A stretch of 39,512 nucleotides of DNA, from the NCBI GenBank assembly GCA_017561145.1, contig JAFZDO010000032.1, forward strand, positions 1-39,512. Reading direction: 5' to 3'. Within the stretch, counting starts at the first letter, position 1; each line of letters opens with the position of its first letter. Below the pieces are notes generated by a model. It was not told where the DNA came from. It worked only from the letters and a program-made list of their open reading frames with translations, and did not search any database. The DNA comes from Clostridia bacterium. Its GTDB lineage: Bacteria > Bacillota > Clostridia > Oscillospirales > CAG-382. This document shows positions 1 to 7,296 of this stretch, piece by piece. The translations under genes were made by a program, and so were the position numbers.

Positions 1-38
1 AACCTACCCATATTAGATTTCCCTCTTGACCCAAAGGG

Positions 39-114
39 TGGAGCTGGCGATGGGACTCGAACCCGCAACCTGCTGATTCCAAATCAGCTGCTCTGCCAAT
101 TGAGCTACACCAGC
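39..114 (-). tRNA. tRNA with UGG (Pro) anticodon in a Thr-like body
   Basis: The complement folds as a 76-nt cloverleaf with encoded CCA. The acceptor stem GCTGGTG/CGCCAGC, D arm and anticodon stem GCTGA/TCAGC are intact. The anticodon loop TTTGGAA gives UGG, which reads proline CCA. Several things do not fit a normal Pro tRNA: position 37 is A rather than the usual G, the first pair is G1-C72, and the discriminator is U. From family knowledge the body resembles clostridial tRNA-Thr(UGU), differing at anticodon position 36. The T stem has a C50-A64 mismatch. It could be a true Pro isoacceptor, a hybrid tRNA, or a decaying Thr copy. The tRNA call is secure; the amino acid is not. Confidence 0.75.
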
Positions 115-118
115 AAGC

Positions 119-194
119 TGGTGCCTCAGAGTGGAGTCGAACCACCGACACAGGGATTTTCAGTCCCTTGCTCTACCAACTGAGCTACCGAGGC
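119..194 (-). tRNA. tRNA-Phe (GAA)
   Basis: A complete 76-nt cloverleaf with encoded CCA. The acceptor GCCTCGG pairs with CTGAGGC, allowing one G-U, and the discriminator is A. The anticodon stem AGGGA/TCCCT holds loop CTGAAAA, so the anticodon is GAA. It lies between tRNA-Asp and the UGG tRNA and is probably processed from the same transcript. Confidence 0.95.
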
Positions 195-231
195 ATGTAT
201 TTAGCCCGTGCATGGCACGGAGAGCATGCAA

Positions 232-308
232 TGGCGACCCGAATGGGACTTGAACCCATGATCTCCGCCGTGACAGGGCGGCATTCTAACCAACTGAACT
301 ACCGAACC
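232..308 (-). tRNA. tRNA-Asp (GTC)
   Basis: A 77-nt cloverleaf with encoded CCA. Anticodon stem CCGCC/GGCGG encloses loop CTGTCAC, giving anticodon GUC. The discriminator is G, as expected for Asp. The acceptor stem has several G-U pairs. It is the first gene of the minus-strand tRNA cluster and follows a good promoter. Confidence 0.95.
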
Positions 309-336
309 GTATTGGCTTGCGTCAGCGCGCTTGATT

Positions 337-365
337 ATAATAGCATATCTTTTTCCAAAATGCAA
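337..365 (-). promoter_or_regulatory. Sigma-A promoter of the tRNA cluster
   Basis: On the minus strand, TTGCAT (360-365) and TATTAT (337-342) are separated by 17 bp. They lie about 30 bp upstream of tRNA-Asp in an AT-rich stretch, so the cluster is likely one transcription unit. Confidence 0.7.
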
Positions 366-430
366 TACCTTTTTCAAAAATTTTTTCATTTTTTTGCATT
401 TTTTTGAAAAGCGCTGAAACAGCCTTTATT

Positions 431-883
431 TTAAAGCTTTTTCTCCTCGATAACACGGTCGAGAATATCGCAAGCATCACCGACAAACCTTGCACAGGGG
501 CGTGTCGCATAATATTCGGGAGTGCGAACGGCAGGGTCCTTTCCCTTCGCGTTGGCGATGCCTTGCAAAAGAGATTCGCAATTGATCGTTTCGTTAAGTG
601 CTATAAATTCCTCGGCTATTTTTCTTACAAGCGCGTAATGCTCGGATTTCTTTTCGTTGTCGTTAACGTCGTAACCGCCGTACATCGCACCGACAACCAT
701 CAAAGCACCGGTAAAAGCACCGCACGCCTGTCTTAACTTACCCATACCGCCGCCAAACGACGAGGAAATATTTCTTGCCGTAGCCATATCAATATTCAGA
801 TCCTCGGCATAGGCGCAAAAAACAGCCTGTGCGCAATTATATCCCGAGCAAAAAAGCTCTATCGCTTTTTCTCTGTGTGTCAT
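431..883 (-). CDS. C-GCAxxG-C-C family redox-type protein
   Basis: A 150-aa cytoplasmic protein matching the C_GCAxxG_C_C family. Near the N-terminus it has CSGYNCAQAVF, and then the signature region FGGGMGKLRQACGAFTGAL. Further cysteines (INCESLLQG, ATRPCARFVGDACD) complete the pattern. The family is described as probably redox active, and often sits near metal or electron-transfer genes in anaerobes; its precise reaction is not established. GAGG lies 8 nt upstream of the ATG, and a strong promoter precedes it. It is transcribed alone, toward the tRNA cluster. The family call is firm, the biochemical role is not. Confidence 0.85.
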   Translation of the reverse strand: MTHREKAIELFCSGYNCAQAVFCAYAEDLNIDMATARNISSSFGGGMGKLRQACGAFTGALMVVGAMYGGYDVNDNEKKSEHYALVRKIAEEFIALNETINCESLLQGIANAKGKDPAVRTPEYYATRPCARFVGDACDILDRVIEEKKL

Positions 884-915
884 AATAAATACCTCGTACC
901 AAAAAGTGCTACGGT

Positions 916-944
916 ATTCTACATCAAAAAAGCCGAAATGTCAA
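916..944 (-). promoter_or_regulatory. Sigma-A promoter of the C-GCAxxG-C-C gene
   Basis: Minus strand TTGACA (939-944), 17-bp spacer, TAGAAT (916-921), with the gene start about 33 bp downstream of the -10. Confidence 0.8.
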
Positions 945-997
945 CCGACAACGCATAAATTCAATGATTTTAAGCAAAATAATCGCGGTGATTTTTT

Positions 998-1468
998 ATG
1001 TTGACGGTCGCGTTACGCGCATTGTTTTTTTATATTATATTAATGGCGCTTATGCGCTTTATGGGCAAGCGTCAGATAGGCGAAATGCAGCTTTCGGAAT
1101 TTGTAACGACCATCCTTCTGTCCGAGCTTGCGGTCTACCCCGTGACCGACACGCGCGTACCTCTGTTTGTCGGTCTTATCCCCTTGCTTATCATCGCATC
1201 GGTCGAGGTGATCATCGCCATCCTCTGCCAGAAGAGCAAAAAATTCCGTACCTTTATAAACGGCAACCCGATAACCCTTTACGAAAACGGCGCCTTCAAC
1301 CGAAAAAGCCTTATAATGACGCGTCTTTCCAAAGAGGACGTAGCCGCGCAGGTGCGGATAAACGGATATTCGGATATGACCGACGTTTCAAAGGTCGTGC
1401 TCGAGCGTACGGGCAAAATGAGCGTACTGCCCAAGGAATCGAATACGCCCAACCAATCGGGCGGATAA
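998..1468 (+). CDS. DUF421 (YetF-type) membrane protein, short form
   Basis: A 156-aa protein of the DUF421/YetF family. Two or three N-terminal membrane helices (about residues 1-20, 35-50 and 55-75) contain the family motif RFMGKRQIGEMQLSEFVTTI. A soluble domain with NGNPITLYENGAF and the region around ALxxDVAAQVRINGYSD follows. Usual members run to about 200-230 residues, so this one lacks much of the C-terminal cytoplasmic part. It ends shortly after GKMSVLPKE with a low-complexity tail. The start follows a weak GGTG. Function is unknown; relatives are spore or envelope membrane proteins. It seems to be monocistronic. Confidence 0.85.
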   Translation: MLTVALRALFFYIILMALMRFMGKRQIGEMQLSEFVTTILLSELAVYPVTDTRVPLFVGLIPLLIIASVEVIIAILCQKSKKFRTFINGNPITLYENGAFNRKSLIMTRLSKEDVAAQVRINGYSDMTDVSKVVLERTGKMSVLPKESNTPNQSGG

Positions 1469-1495
1469 AAATAGCGTTTTATACTCTTTTTTGCA

Positions 1496-1524
1496 TTGAC
1501 ATAAAAGACAAAAAGGTATAGAAT
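1496..1524 (+). promoter_or_regulatory. Sigma-A promoter of rpe-vanY
   Basis: TTGACA (1496-1501), 17-bp spacer, TAGAAT (1519-1524). It leaves a leader of about 120 nt before rpe. The leader has short complementary runs (CAGGG/CCCTG) but I recognise no riboswitch. Confidence 0.8.
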
Positions 1525-1651
1525 ATATATAAAGACGGCAAACAGGGTAAAGCCTTTATATCCTTTTATTTTTAACGTCCGTATCCCTGCCCTCGCCGCC
1601 GTGTATTTACTACCATAATATGTCAAAACTTGTCAAAAGGAATAAAAATAT

Positions 1652-2320
1652 ATGAAAAAAATAAAGCTTTCACCCTCTGCGCTTTCCTGCAACTTTGCCA
1701 ATGCTGGCATACAGATCCAAGCATCGCGTGACGGCGGTGCCGAATATCTGCATCTTGACGTTATGGACGGCATCTTTGTGCCCAACATCTCGTTCGGTCA
1801 GCCCGTCGTAAAATCGCTTGCGAAATGCACCGATATGGTCATCGATACCCATCTTATGATCGTTGATCCCATCCGTTACATAGAGGATTTTGCAAACGCA
1901 GGCTCGGATATCATCACCGTCCACGTTGAAGCCTGTGAGGACGTAAAAGCGACCCTTAACAAAATAAAGGAATGCGGCAAAAAGGCAGGCCTTTCCATCA
2001 AGCCCAAAACTCCCGTCAGCGCTATTTACGAATATCTTCCCCTTGTCGATCTCGTTCTCGTCATGACTGTCGAGCCGGGCTTTGGCGGACAGAAGTTTAT
2101 GGCGGATATGCTCCCCAAGTGCGAGGAATTGCGCGATTTTGCCGAAAAGAATAACCTCGATTACGAAATATCGGTCGACGGCGGCGTTTCTGCCGAAAAT
2201 GCTCACCTCTGCGTAAAAGCAGGCGCAAACGTGCTTGTCGCAGGAAGCAGCGTGCTTGGCAAGGAAGATATCAAAAAAGCGGCTGAGGACGTGCTCAAAG
2301 CCGCAAGAATGGGTGAGTAA
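1652..2320 (+). CDS. rpe: Ribulose-phosphate 3-epimerase
   Basis: A 222-aa enzyme of full family length. It interconverts ribulose 5-phosphate and xylulose 5-phosphate in the pentose phosphate pathway. The TIM-barrel metal and catalytic residues are visible: S9 in LSPSALS, H34 and D36 in HLDVMDG, H67 in DTHLMI, and D176 in SVDGGV. The phosphate-binding and lid segment is EPGFGGQKFM (141-150). The start is preceded by AAAGGA. The stop is followed after 2 nt by the VanY gene, so the two are co-transcribed. Nothing looks abnormal, and the identification is very secure. Confidence 0.97.
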   Translation: MKKIKLSPSALSCNFANAGIQIQASRDGGAEYLHLDVMDGIFVPNISFGQPVVKSLAKCTDMVIDTHLMIVDPIRYIEDFANAGSDIITVHVEACEDVKATLNKIKECGKKAGLSIKPKTPVSAIYEYLPLVDLVLVMTVEPGFGGQKFMADMLPKCEELRDFAEKNNLDYEISVDGGVSAENAHLCVKAGANVLVAGSSVLGKEDIKKAAEDVLKAARMGE

Positions 2321-2322
2321 TT

Positions 2323-3453
2323 ATGCCGCAAGCCAAAAGAAGAAGGCGTAAAAACGCAAACAACTATCTTTATATCGCAATAACGCTTTTCATCGTCGTC
2401 GCAATGCTTTTCGTCGCGATACTGTGTGTCGCTTTCACAAGCTGCGGTGATGAATCGACCCCCGTTGAGGAAAGCCTTGAATCGGTCACCGAATCGAGCA
2501 CCGAGGAAAGCATTACGGTATCTGTCGACGAAAGCTATGAATCCTCGGTCGAGGAATCTGTCGAGGAAAGCTCGGAAGCGCCGACACTCTCCCCTACCGA
2601 GGCATACGAAAAATATATCGGCGTTGATTACGTTTGCGATATGGAGGAATACGAGCAATACATCTGCCCCGAAAACGAAAGCGATTTCGTTTATCTCGTA
2701 AATCCCGCAAACCCCTTAGCTGCCGATTACGTGCCCGCAAACCTCGTTAAATGCACCAACATCCGCGAGGGCAGACCCGAAAGCTATTCTTATATCGATG
2801 CAACCGCCAACAAAGCGCTCGAGGCATTCCTTTTCGAGGCGGCTCATTACGGCTTTGACGATATCACCGTTACCAACGCATACCGCTCCTATAAAACTCA
2901 GGCAGGACTTTTCAGCAACTACGTCGCAAGCGATTTAAAGGAAGACTTCAAATGCGACACCTGTGAGCTTTATATCGACTATTCCTATTTCCCCAACAAG
3001 GTAAAAACGGTCGTAGGCTGCTCTGCCTGCGGCGGTGAATTGACCGAATCGGAGGGCGAGCTTTTTTGCCTTACCTGTATGTCGGTTGCCGGAAAGGCGG
3101 AAAAGAAATGCTGTGCCGATTGCGGTAATCTTTTAAGAAGACCCACCGAGGAGGAAACCACCGCGCACGTGCTTACCTATTCCACCCGCCCCGGCACGAG
3201 CGAGCATCAATCTGGACTTTGCTGTGACATGCACAACCTCTCCGAAACGACAAGCAAGTTCGATAACACGCCCGAAGCAATTTGGCTTGCCGAAAACGCG
3301 CACCGCTTCGGATTTATCCTCCGCTATCCCCCCAACACCCAGCATATAACCGGCATCAAGCACGAATCCTGGCACTTCCGATACGTCGGACGCACCGCCG
3401 CAACCGAAATTTACGAACGCGGCATCACGCTTGATGAATACTTAGCGGATTAA
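2323..3453 (+). CDS. VanY/M15-type D-Ala-D-Ala carboxypeptidase with cysteine-rich insert
   Basis: A 376-aa exported protein. A basic N-terminus and one membrane helix (about 15-40) are followed by a Ser/Glu-rich stalk (to about 90). A peptidase M15B domain then carries the zinc ligands H295 and D302 (SEHQSGLCCDM) and H351 (ESWHFRY). The family trims terminal D-Ala from peptidoglycan stems outside the cell. Between the N-terminal half (AYRSYKTQ) and the first ligand sits an insert of roughly 60 residues. It holds four CxxC or CxxxC-type pairs (C211/C214, C233/C236, C249/C252, C264/C267) that look like two zinc ribbons. It is co-transcribed with rpe and followed by a bidirectional terminator. 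Confidence 0.88.
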   Translation: MPQAKRRRRKNANNYLYIAITLFIVVAMLFVAILCVAFTSCGDESTPVEESLESVTESSTEESITVSVDESYESSVEESVEESSEAPTLSPTEAYEKYIGVDYVCDMEEYEQYICPENESDFVYLVNPANPLAADYVPANLVKCTNIREGRPESYSYIDATANKALEAFLFEAAHYGFDDITVTNAYRSYKTQAGLFSNYVASDLKEDFKCDTCELYIDYSYFPNKVKTVVGCSACGGELTESEGELFCLTCMSVAGKAEKKCCADCGNLLRRPTEEETTAHVLTYSTRPGTSEHQSGLCCDMHNLSETTSKFDNTPEAIWLAENAHRFGFILRYPPNTQHITGIKHESWHFRYVGRTAATEIYERGITLDEYLAD

Positions 3454-3460
3454 ACAAACA

Positions 3461-3488
3461 AAAAAAGGACTCGTTTGAGTCCTTTTTT
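3461..3488. terminator. Bidirectional intrinsic terminator
   Basis: GGACTC/GAGTCC with a 4-nt loop, flanked by A6 and T6 runs. It serves the VanY gene on plus and the GH3 gene on minus. Confidence 0.9.
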
Positions 3489-3502
3489 CTTTTAAAACGA
3501 TA

Positions 3503-6181
3503 TTATATCTCGTACAATTCGATAGCAATTGCCTTGCACTGATCGTTTTCGGAGGTGAATACGAATTCGTTATTACCCTCGGAAAGACCGATCTCGCGGT
3601 AGTCTGCAAAGATATTGCCGTTTGTGCCGCCGATGATAAATCCGCCTGCGTTCTTGGTCGTTACGTTAAGCATAACGTTGGTCTGGGTGAGCTCGTCGGT
3701 GGTAGATACGAACTCTGCACGCAATATCACGCGTCTCGAATATCCCGAAGCGCAAACCGCCTTGCCGTCGACGACCTCGGCTCTCGCAAACGGCTCCTTG
3801 CCGTCGCATTCGGCTTTAAGGTCGCGTGCTCCGTAGCCGTTTCTTTGCGCCTCGTAGGAAAGGCTTAAGAGAGCATACTTAACGAGGTTGACACAGCATC
3901 TCTGAAGGTCGGCACGCTTAAGCGTTCCGTTTTCAAGCGATTCGAAAAGATCGTCCTCTCTTGCAACCGCATCGGGAGAAACCATATAAACGTCGTTTTG
4001 CGCGTGTACCATACCCGAAAGCGCAGTCTTGCATTCCTCGCCGTTTTTGCCGCTTACGTTTGCCCACCAGTCGGTCATAACGAATCCGTCAAAGCCGAAA
4101 TCGTTTCTGAGCAAGCGGGTCGTAAGGTCGTAATTCGAAGCCGCCCAACGGCCGTTTACACGGTTATAGGAGGTCATGACAGAGCGGACGTTGCTTTCAG
4201 TAACGCAAATTTCAAAGGGCTTCGCATAGATTTCACGTACCGCACGCTCGCTCAATATCGAATCCGCCGCGTGGCGGTTGTTTTCCTGACTGTTCGCCAT
4301 AAAGTGCTTGACCGCACCGCTTACGCCCGCATTGTCGAGACCGATACATACTGCCGCCGCCATCTTACCCGCAAGAAGCGGATCCTCAGAATAATATTCA
4401 AAGTTTCTGCCGCAAAGCGGATCGCGGTGGATGTTGGTGCCGGGGCCTAAAAGTATATCGACGCCGATGCTTGCAAGCTCGTTGCCGCACTGCTCGTACA
4501 TTTCGGTAACGAGCTGTGTGTTAAAGGTAGCCGCAAGGCAGGTTGCCGCAGGATATGCGACGTATTGACCGCCGCCCGTGATACGGATACCCGAAGGGCC
4601 GTCGGTACAGCAAAGTGCAGGAAGACCGAGCGACTTAAGCGAGGGGGTGATACCGACAAACGCCGCCGCGGTACCGGGAGTTACCTTGGGAGAAGCCATA
4701 CCCTCCGCACGGACGCAATGGATAAGGTCGGCATCCGAAAAACGTGCAACAAGCTCCTCTGCGGTAATTTTACCGTTATATACGTCGTCAAGAGTCATGC
4801 CGTCCTTTGCGACCTGCTTGATCTCATCGGGGACAGGCTCGTCAAGCGGCATTTTAAGAGGTGCGGGCTCATAGGTCATAATACCGCACTTATTGACCAT
4901 TCTGTCAAAGGGCTTAACAGGCGCAAGTGCGCTCGTAACCGATTTAGTAACAATATCCTCGTTAACGGTAAAGCTTATCGCCTCAACGCAATCGATGCTG
5001 TTACTGCCGAGCTCAACGATATATTCGCCCTTTTCAAGGATATAGCAATATTTATTACCGCTTACGCCCGAATCGTCATAGGACGAAATGGAGTAATCCG
5101 AAAATTCAAGAGTAACTGTGCAGCTTTCGCCTGCCTTAAGGATCGGAGTCTTTTGGAAAGCGGCAAGCACTCTCTTGGGCTTACCGAGATTACCGTTGGG
5201 AGCGGCGATATAGCATTGAAGCACCTCGCTTCCGTCGACCGTGCCGACGTTGCTTACCACTGCGCGGATAACGGTCTTGCCCTCCTTGCGGTGGATATCG
5301 ATAAAGAAATGCTCGAATTCGGTATAGGAAAGACCGTAGCCGAAGGGATAAATAATATCCTGCGGTGCAAAGGTGTTGAAATAGCGGTAGCCGACGAAGA
5401 TATCCTCGCGGTAATCGTTTGCGTTAGCATCGCCCCAGCAATCCGCCGAGGGATAAGCAGAACGCGAAACCGCCATCGTATCGGGCAGACGGCCCGAGGG
5501 ATTGACCTTGCCGCAAATAACGTTTGCCGCCGCAACGGCACCCATCATACCGCCCGTCCAAAGCATCAAAAGCGCATCGGGCGCGATTTCGTTTATCTCC
5601 TTAACGTCGATAACGCCGACCACGTTCAAAAGCACGGTAAGGCGTTTAAAATGCTTTCTTAAAAGCTTTAAATTGGCAAGCTCGGTTTCGGTAAGATAAT
5701 AACCGCCGCGCTCTGCCGACAGATCAAGACATTCGCCCGCCTCACGGGTGATAACGACAAGCGCGTGCTCGTTTCTTGCCGAAGCATTAGCCACAAAGCC
5801 TTCATCGAGCAAGGGCTCGACCTGACTCATCGGGTGAGTCCAGCCGTTTGACCTGTCATAAGGATTTTCGGCAACAAAATTATCATAAAATTCCTCGACG
5901 GTCTTATCAAGGCTCACACCGTTTTCTGCCAAGGAATCGAACAGATTGTGTCCTTCTATTGCGTGAACGCGTCCACCCGAGCCGGTACCGAGGATGATAT
6001 AATGCTTTTGCATCCTTCCGAAGAAAGCGACCGATTCGCCGCTCTTAAGCGGAAGAGTTTTGTTTTTGTTTTCCAAAAGGACAATGCCCTCTTCTCCGCC
6101 GCGAAGCGCGTATTCGCGCGCAAGCGTTACGTCGAATTGCTTTTTGCCCGATAAATATTCAAATGCCGACTTAATATTCAT
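3503..6181 (-). CDS. GH3 beta-glucosidase, domain-permuted
   Basis: An 892-aa glycoside hydrolase family 3 protein without a signal peptide, so it probably hydrolyses beta-linked oligosaccharides in the cytoplasm. The domain order is reversed relative to most GH3 enzymes. The alpha/beta-sandwich part comes first (EEGIVLLENKNKTLPL, then NPSGRLPDTMAV and YPFGYGLSYTEFEH). A fibronectin-III-like domain follows (about 290-390). The TIM barrel comes last (GPGTNIHRDPLCGRNFEYYSEDP, AVKHFMANSQE) with the nucleophile D704 in FVMTDWW. This order is known from Ruminococcus albus and Butyrivibrio enzymes. I chose the internal ATG because GGAG lies 9 nt before it. A start 14 codons upstream overlaps the promoter. 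Confidence 0.92.
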   Translation of the reverse strand: MNIKSAFEYLSGKKQFDVTLAREYALRGGEEGIVLLENKNKTLPLKSGESVAFFGRMQKHYIILGTGSGGRVHAIEGHNLFDSLAENGVSLDKTVEEFYDNFVAENPYDRSNGWTHPMSQVEPLLDEGFVANASARNEHALVVITREAGECLDLSAERGGYYLTETELANLKLLRKHFKRLTVLLNVVGVIDVKEINEIAPDALLMLWTGGMMGAVAAANVICGKVNPSGRLPDTMAVSRSAYPSADCWGDANANDYREDIFVGYRYFNTFAPQDIIYPFGYGLSYTEFEHFFIDIHRKEGKTVIRAVVSNVGTVDGSEVLQCYIAAPNGNLGKPKRVLAAFQKTPILKAGESCTVTLEFSDYSISSYDDSGVSGNKYCYILEKGEYIVELGSNSIDCVEAISFTVNEDIVTKSVTSALAPVKPFDRMVNKCGIMTYEPAPLKMPLDEPVPDEIKQVAKDGMTLDDVYNGKITAEELVARFSDADLIHCVRAEGMASPKVTPGTAAAFVGITPSLKSLGLPALCCTDGPSGIRITGGGQYVAYPAATCLAATFNTQLVTEMYEQCGNELASIGVDILLGPGTNIHRDPLCGRNFEYYSEDPLLAGKMAAAVCIGLDNAGVSGAVKHFMANSQENNRHAADSILSERAVREIYAKPFEICVTESNVRSVMTSYNRVNGRWAASNYDLTTRLLRNDFGFDGFVMTDWWANVSGKNGEECKTALSGMVHAQNDVYMVSPDAVAREDDLFESLENGTLKRADLQRCCVNLVKYALLSLSYEAQRNGYGARDLKAECDGKEPFARAEVVDGKAVCASGYSRRVILRAEFVSTTDELTQTNVMLNVTTKNAGGFIIGGTNGNIFADYREIGLSEGNNEFVFTSENDQCKAIAIELYEI

Positions 6182-6213
6182 GATCAGATTCTCCGTATTT
6201 ATAGTCTGTTCGT

Positions 6214-6242
6214 ATTTTACCACATTAAAGAGCTTTCGTCAA
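6214..6242 (-). promoter_or_regulatory. Sigma-A promoter of the GH3 gene
   Basis: Minus strand TTGACG (6237-6242), 17-bp spacer, TAAAAT (6214-6219). It is back to back with the promoter of the surface protein gene; the two -35 boxes are about 20 bp apart. Confidence 0.8.
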
Positions 6243-6261
6243 TGGATTGACCCAAAAAGTA

Positions 6262-6290
6262 TTGACTATTGTTAGCTTCTGTGTTAAAAT
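6262..6290 (+). promoter_or_regulatory. Sigma-A promoter of the anchored surface protein
   Basis: TTGACT (6262-6267), 17-bp spacer, TAAAAT (6285-6290), divergent from the GH3 promoter. Confidence 0.8.
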
Positions 6291-6322
6291 TTACACGTAA
6301 ATTTTATTTGGAGGATCTATTT

Positions 6323-7192
6323 ATGAAACGCATAATCGCACTTTTCGTATCTTTTATTCTCGTTTGCGCTTGTATCGCCTTGACCGCAGGTGCAGAAGAA
6401 GGCTCCTACACCCTCATCCCTTCCGAGGAAAACGTTGACAACTGGACAAAAACCGCTTGCCAGGGCTATAACCTCGAAATCGAATACGTCGACGGCGCGG
6501 CTGTATTTTCTGCCGAAAGCGTTTGGCCCTGCGCTGAATACTTCTATACCGACGAAGAGATCGTCACCGTCAGCGTAGAGGATTACTCCCTCGTTTACGA
6601 TTTCTCGGTTTCCACCGGCGCTACCAACATTAACTTCACCTTTACCGACGGCTTCGGATCCACCGCTGTATATTCCATCGCAAACAACTCGCTCGGCAAT
6701 GTTTTTTACGACGCAGGCAGCGGCGACCTTTATGCAGGCGATTACAAGGGTGCTATCAAGCTTTCTGATTTTGTAAACTCCACAATGTTCCTCGGCGGTA
6801 CCACCTTCCCCCAGAACCTGATCGTTGACGGCAATATCACCTTCTCTGCAATTCAGGTATATTCTGTTTCGGGCGCGACCGTTACCGTACGCGAGCTTTC
6901 TCTCGTTCCCACAAGCGAAATTCCCGAAGAGCCCGTTGACGAATCGAGCGCGGTTATCGAGGAATCTGTTGAAGAATCCGATGAAGCTTCCACCGAAGAA
7001 TCCGTTGAGGCTTCCACCGAAGAATCCGTTGAAGCTTCCGTCGAGGAATCTGTTACCGAATCTGTTGAAGAATCTACCGACACCACCGTTAACGAAGAAG
7101 AAGGCCTTGGCATCTGGCTTTACGTTATCATCGGCGCGGCAGCAGTAGTAATCGTTGTTGTTATCGTTGTTATCGCAAAGAAAAAGAAGTAA
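6323..7192 (+). CDS. Tail-anchored surface protein with Ser/Glu stalk, function unknown
   Basis: A 289-aa protein that I do not recognise by family. A signal peptide (about 1-23, ending ALTAGAEE) is followed by a beta-rich extracellular domain of about 170 residues. Then comes an ESVEES-type low-complexity acidic stalk of about 60 residues. A C-terminal membrane helix (LGIWLYVIIGAAAVVIVVVI) with a KKKK stop-transfer completes it. This gives an outside domain held off the membrane on a charged stalk. The extracellular domain resembles carbohydrate-binding sandwiches only in general composition (inference). GGAGG precedes the chosen ATG; an in-frame upstream TTG falls in the promoter. Its divergent partner is the GH3 gene. 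Confidence 0.85.
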   Translation: MKRIIALFVSFILVCACIALTAGAEEGSYTLIPSEENVDNWTKTACQGYNLEIEYVDGAAVFSAESVWPCAEYFYTDEEIVTVSVEDYSLVYDFSVSTGATNINFTFTDGFGSTAVYSIANNSLGNVFYDAGSGDLYAGDYKGAIKLSDFVNSTMFLGGTTFPQNLIVDGNITFSAIQVYSVSGATVTVRELSLVPTSEIPEEPVDESSAVIEESVEESDEASTEESVEASTEESVEASVEESVTESVEESTDTTVNEEEGLGIWLYVIIGAAAVVIVVVIVVIAKKKK

Positions 7193-7208
7193 ACCAATAG
7201 TATACAAG

Positions 7209-7233
7209 GGCGGCTTTAATTAGCCGCCTTTTT
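7209..7233 (+). terminator. Intrinsic terminator after the surface protein
   Basis: GGCGGCT/AGCCGCC with a 6-nt loop followed by T5. Confidence 0.9.
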
Positions 7234-7236
7234 CTA

Positions 7237-7265
7237 TTGCATTAATCAATCTTTTGTGATATAAT
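7237..7265 (+). promoter_or_regulatory. Sigma-A promoter of the M48 peptidase
   Basis: TTGCAT (7237-7242), 17-bp spacer, TATAAT (7260-7265). Confidence 0.8.
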
Positions 7266-7296
7266 ATCTCAACGCTAAACACGGAGGTTTCATTTT

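Noticed and set aside
168-407. Short plus-strand ORF through the tRNA cluster
   Set aside because: It lies over tRNA-Phe and tRNA-Asp, has no ribosome binding site and no protein-like composition.
390-430. Terminator of the C-GCAxxG-C-C gene
   Set aside because: GCTG/CAGC with a 3-nt loop near a T run is too weak to call with confidence.
1525-1651. Riboswitch in the rpe leader
   Set aside because: Only short, weak complementarity and no recognisable conserved core.
4565-5662. 365-codon plus-strand ORF inside the GH3 gene
   Set aside because: It is a shadow of the GH3 reading frame with a basic, low-sense composition. The GH3 frame has clear domains and motifs.
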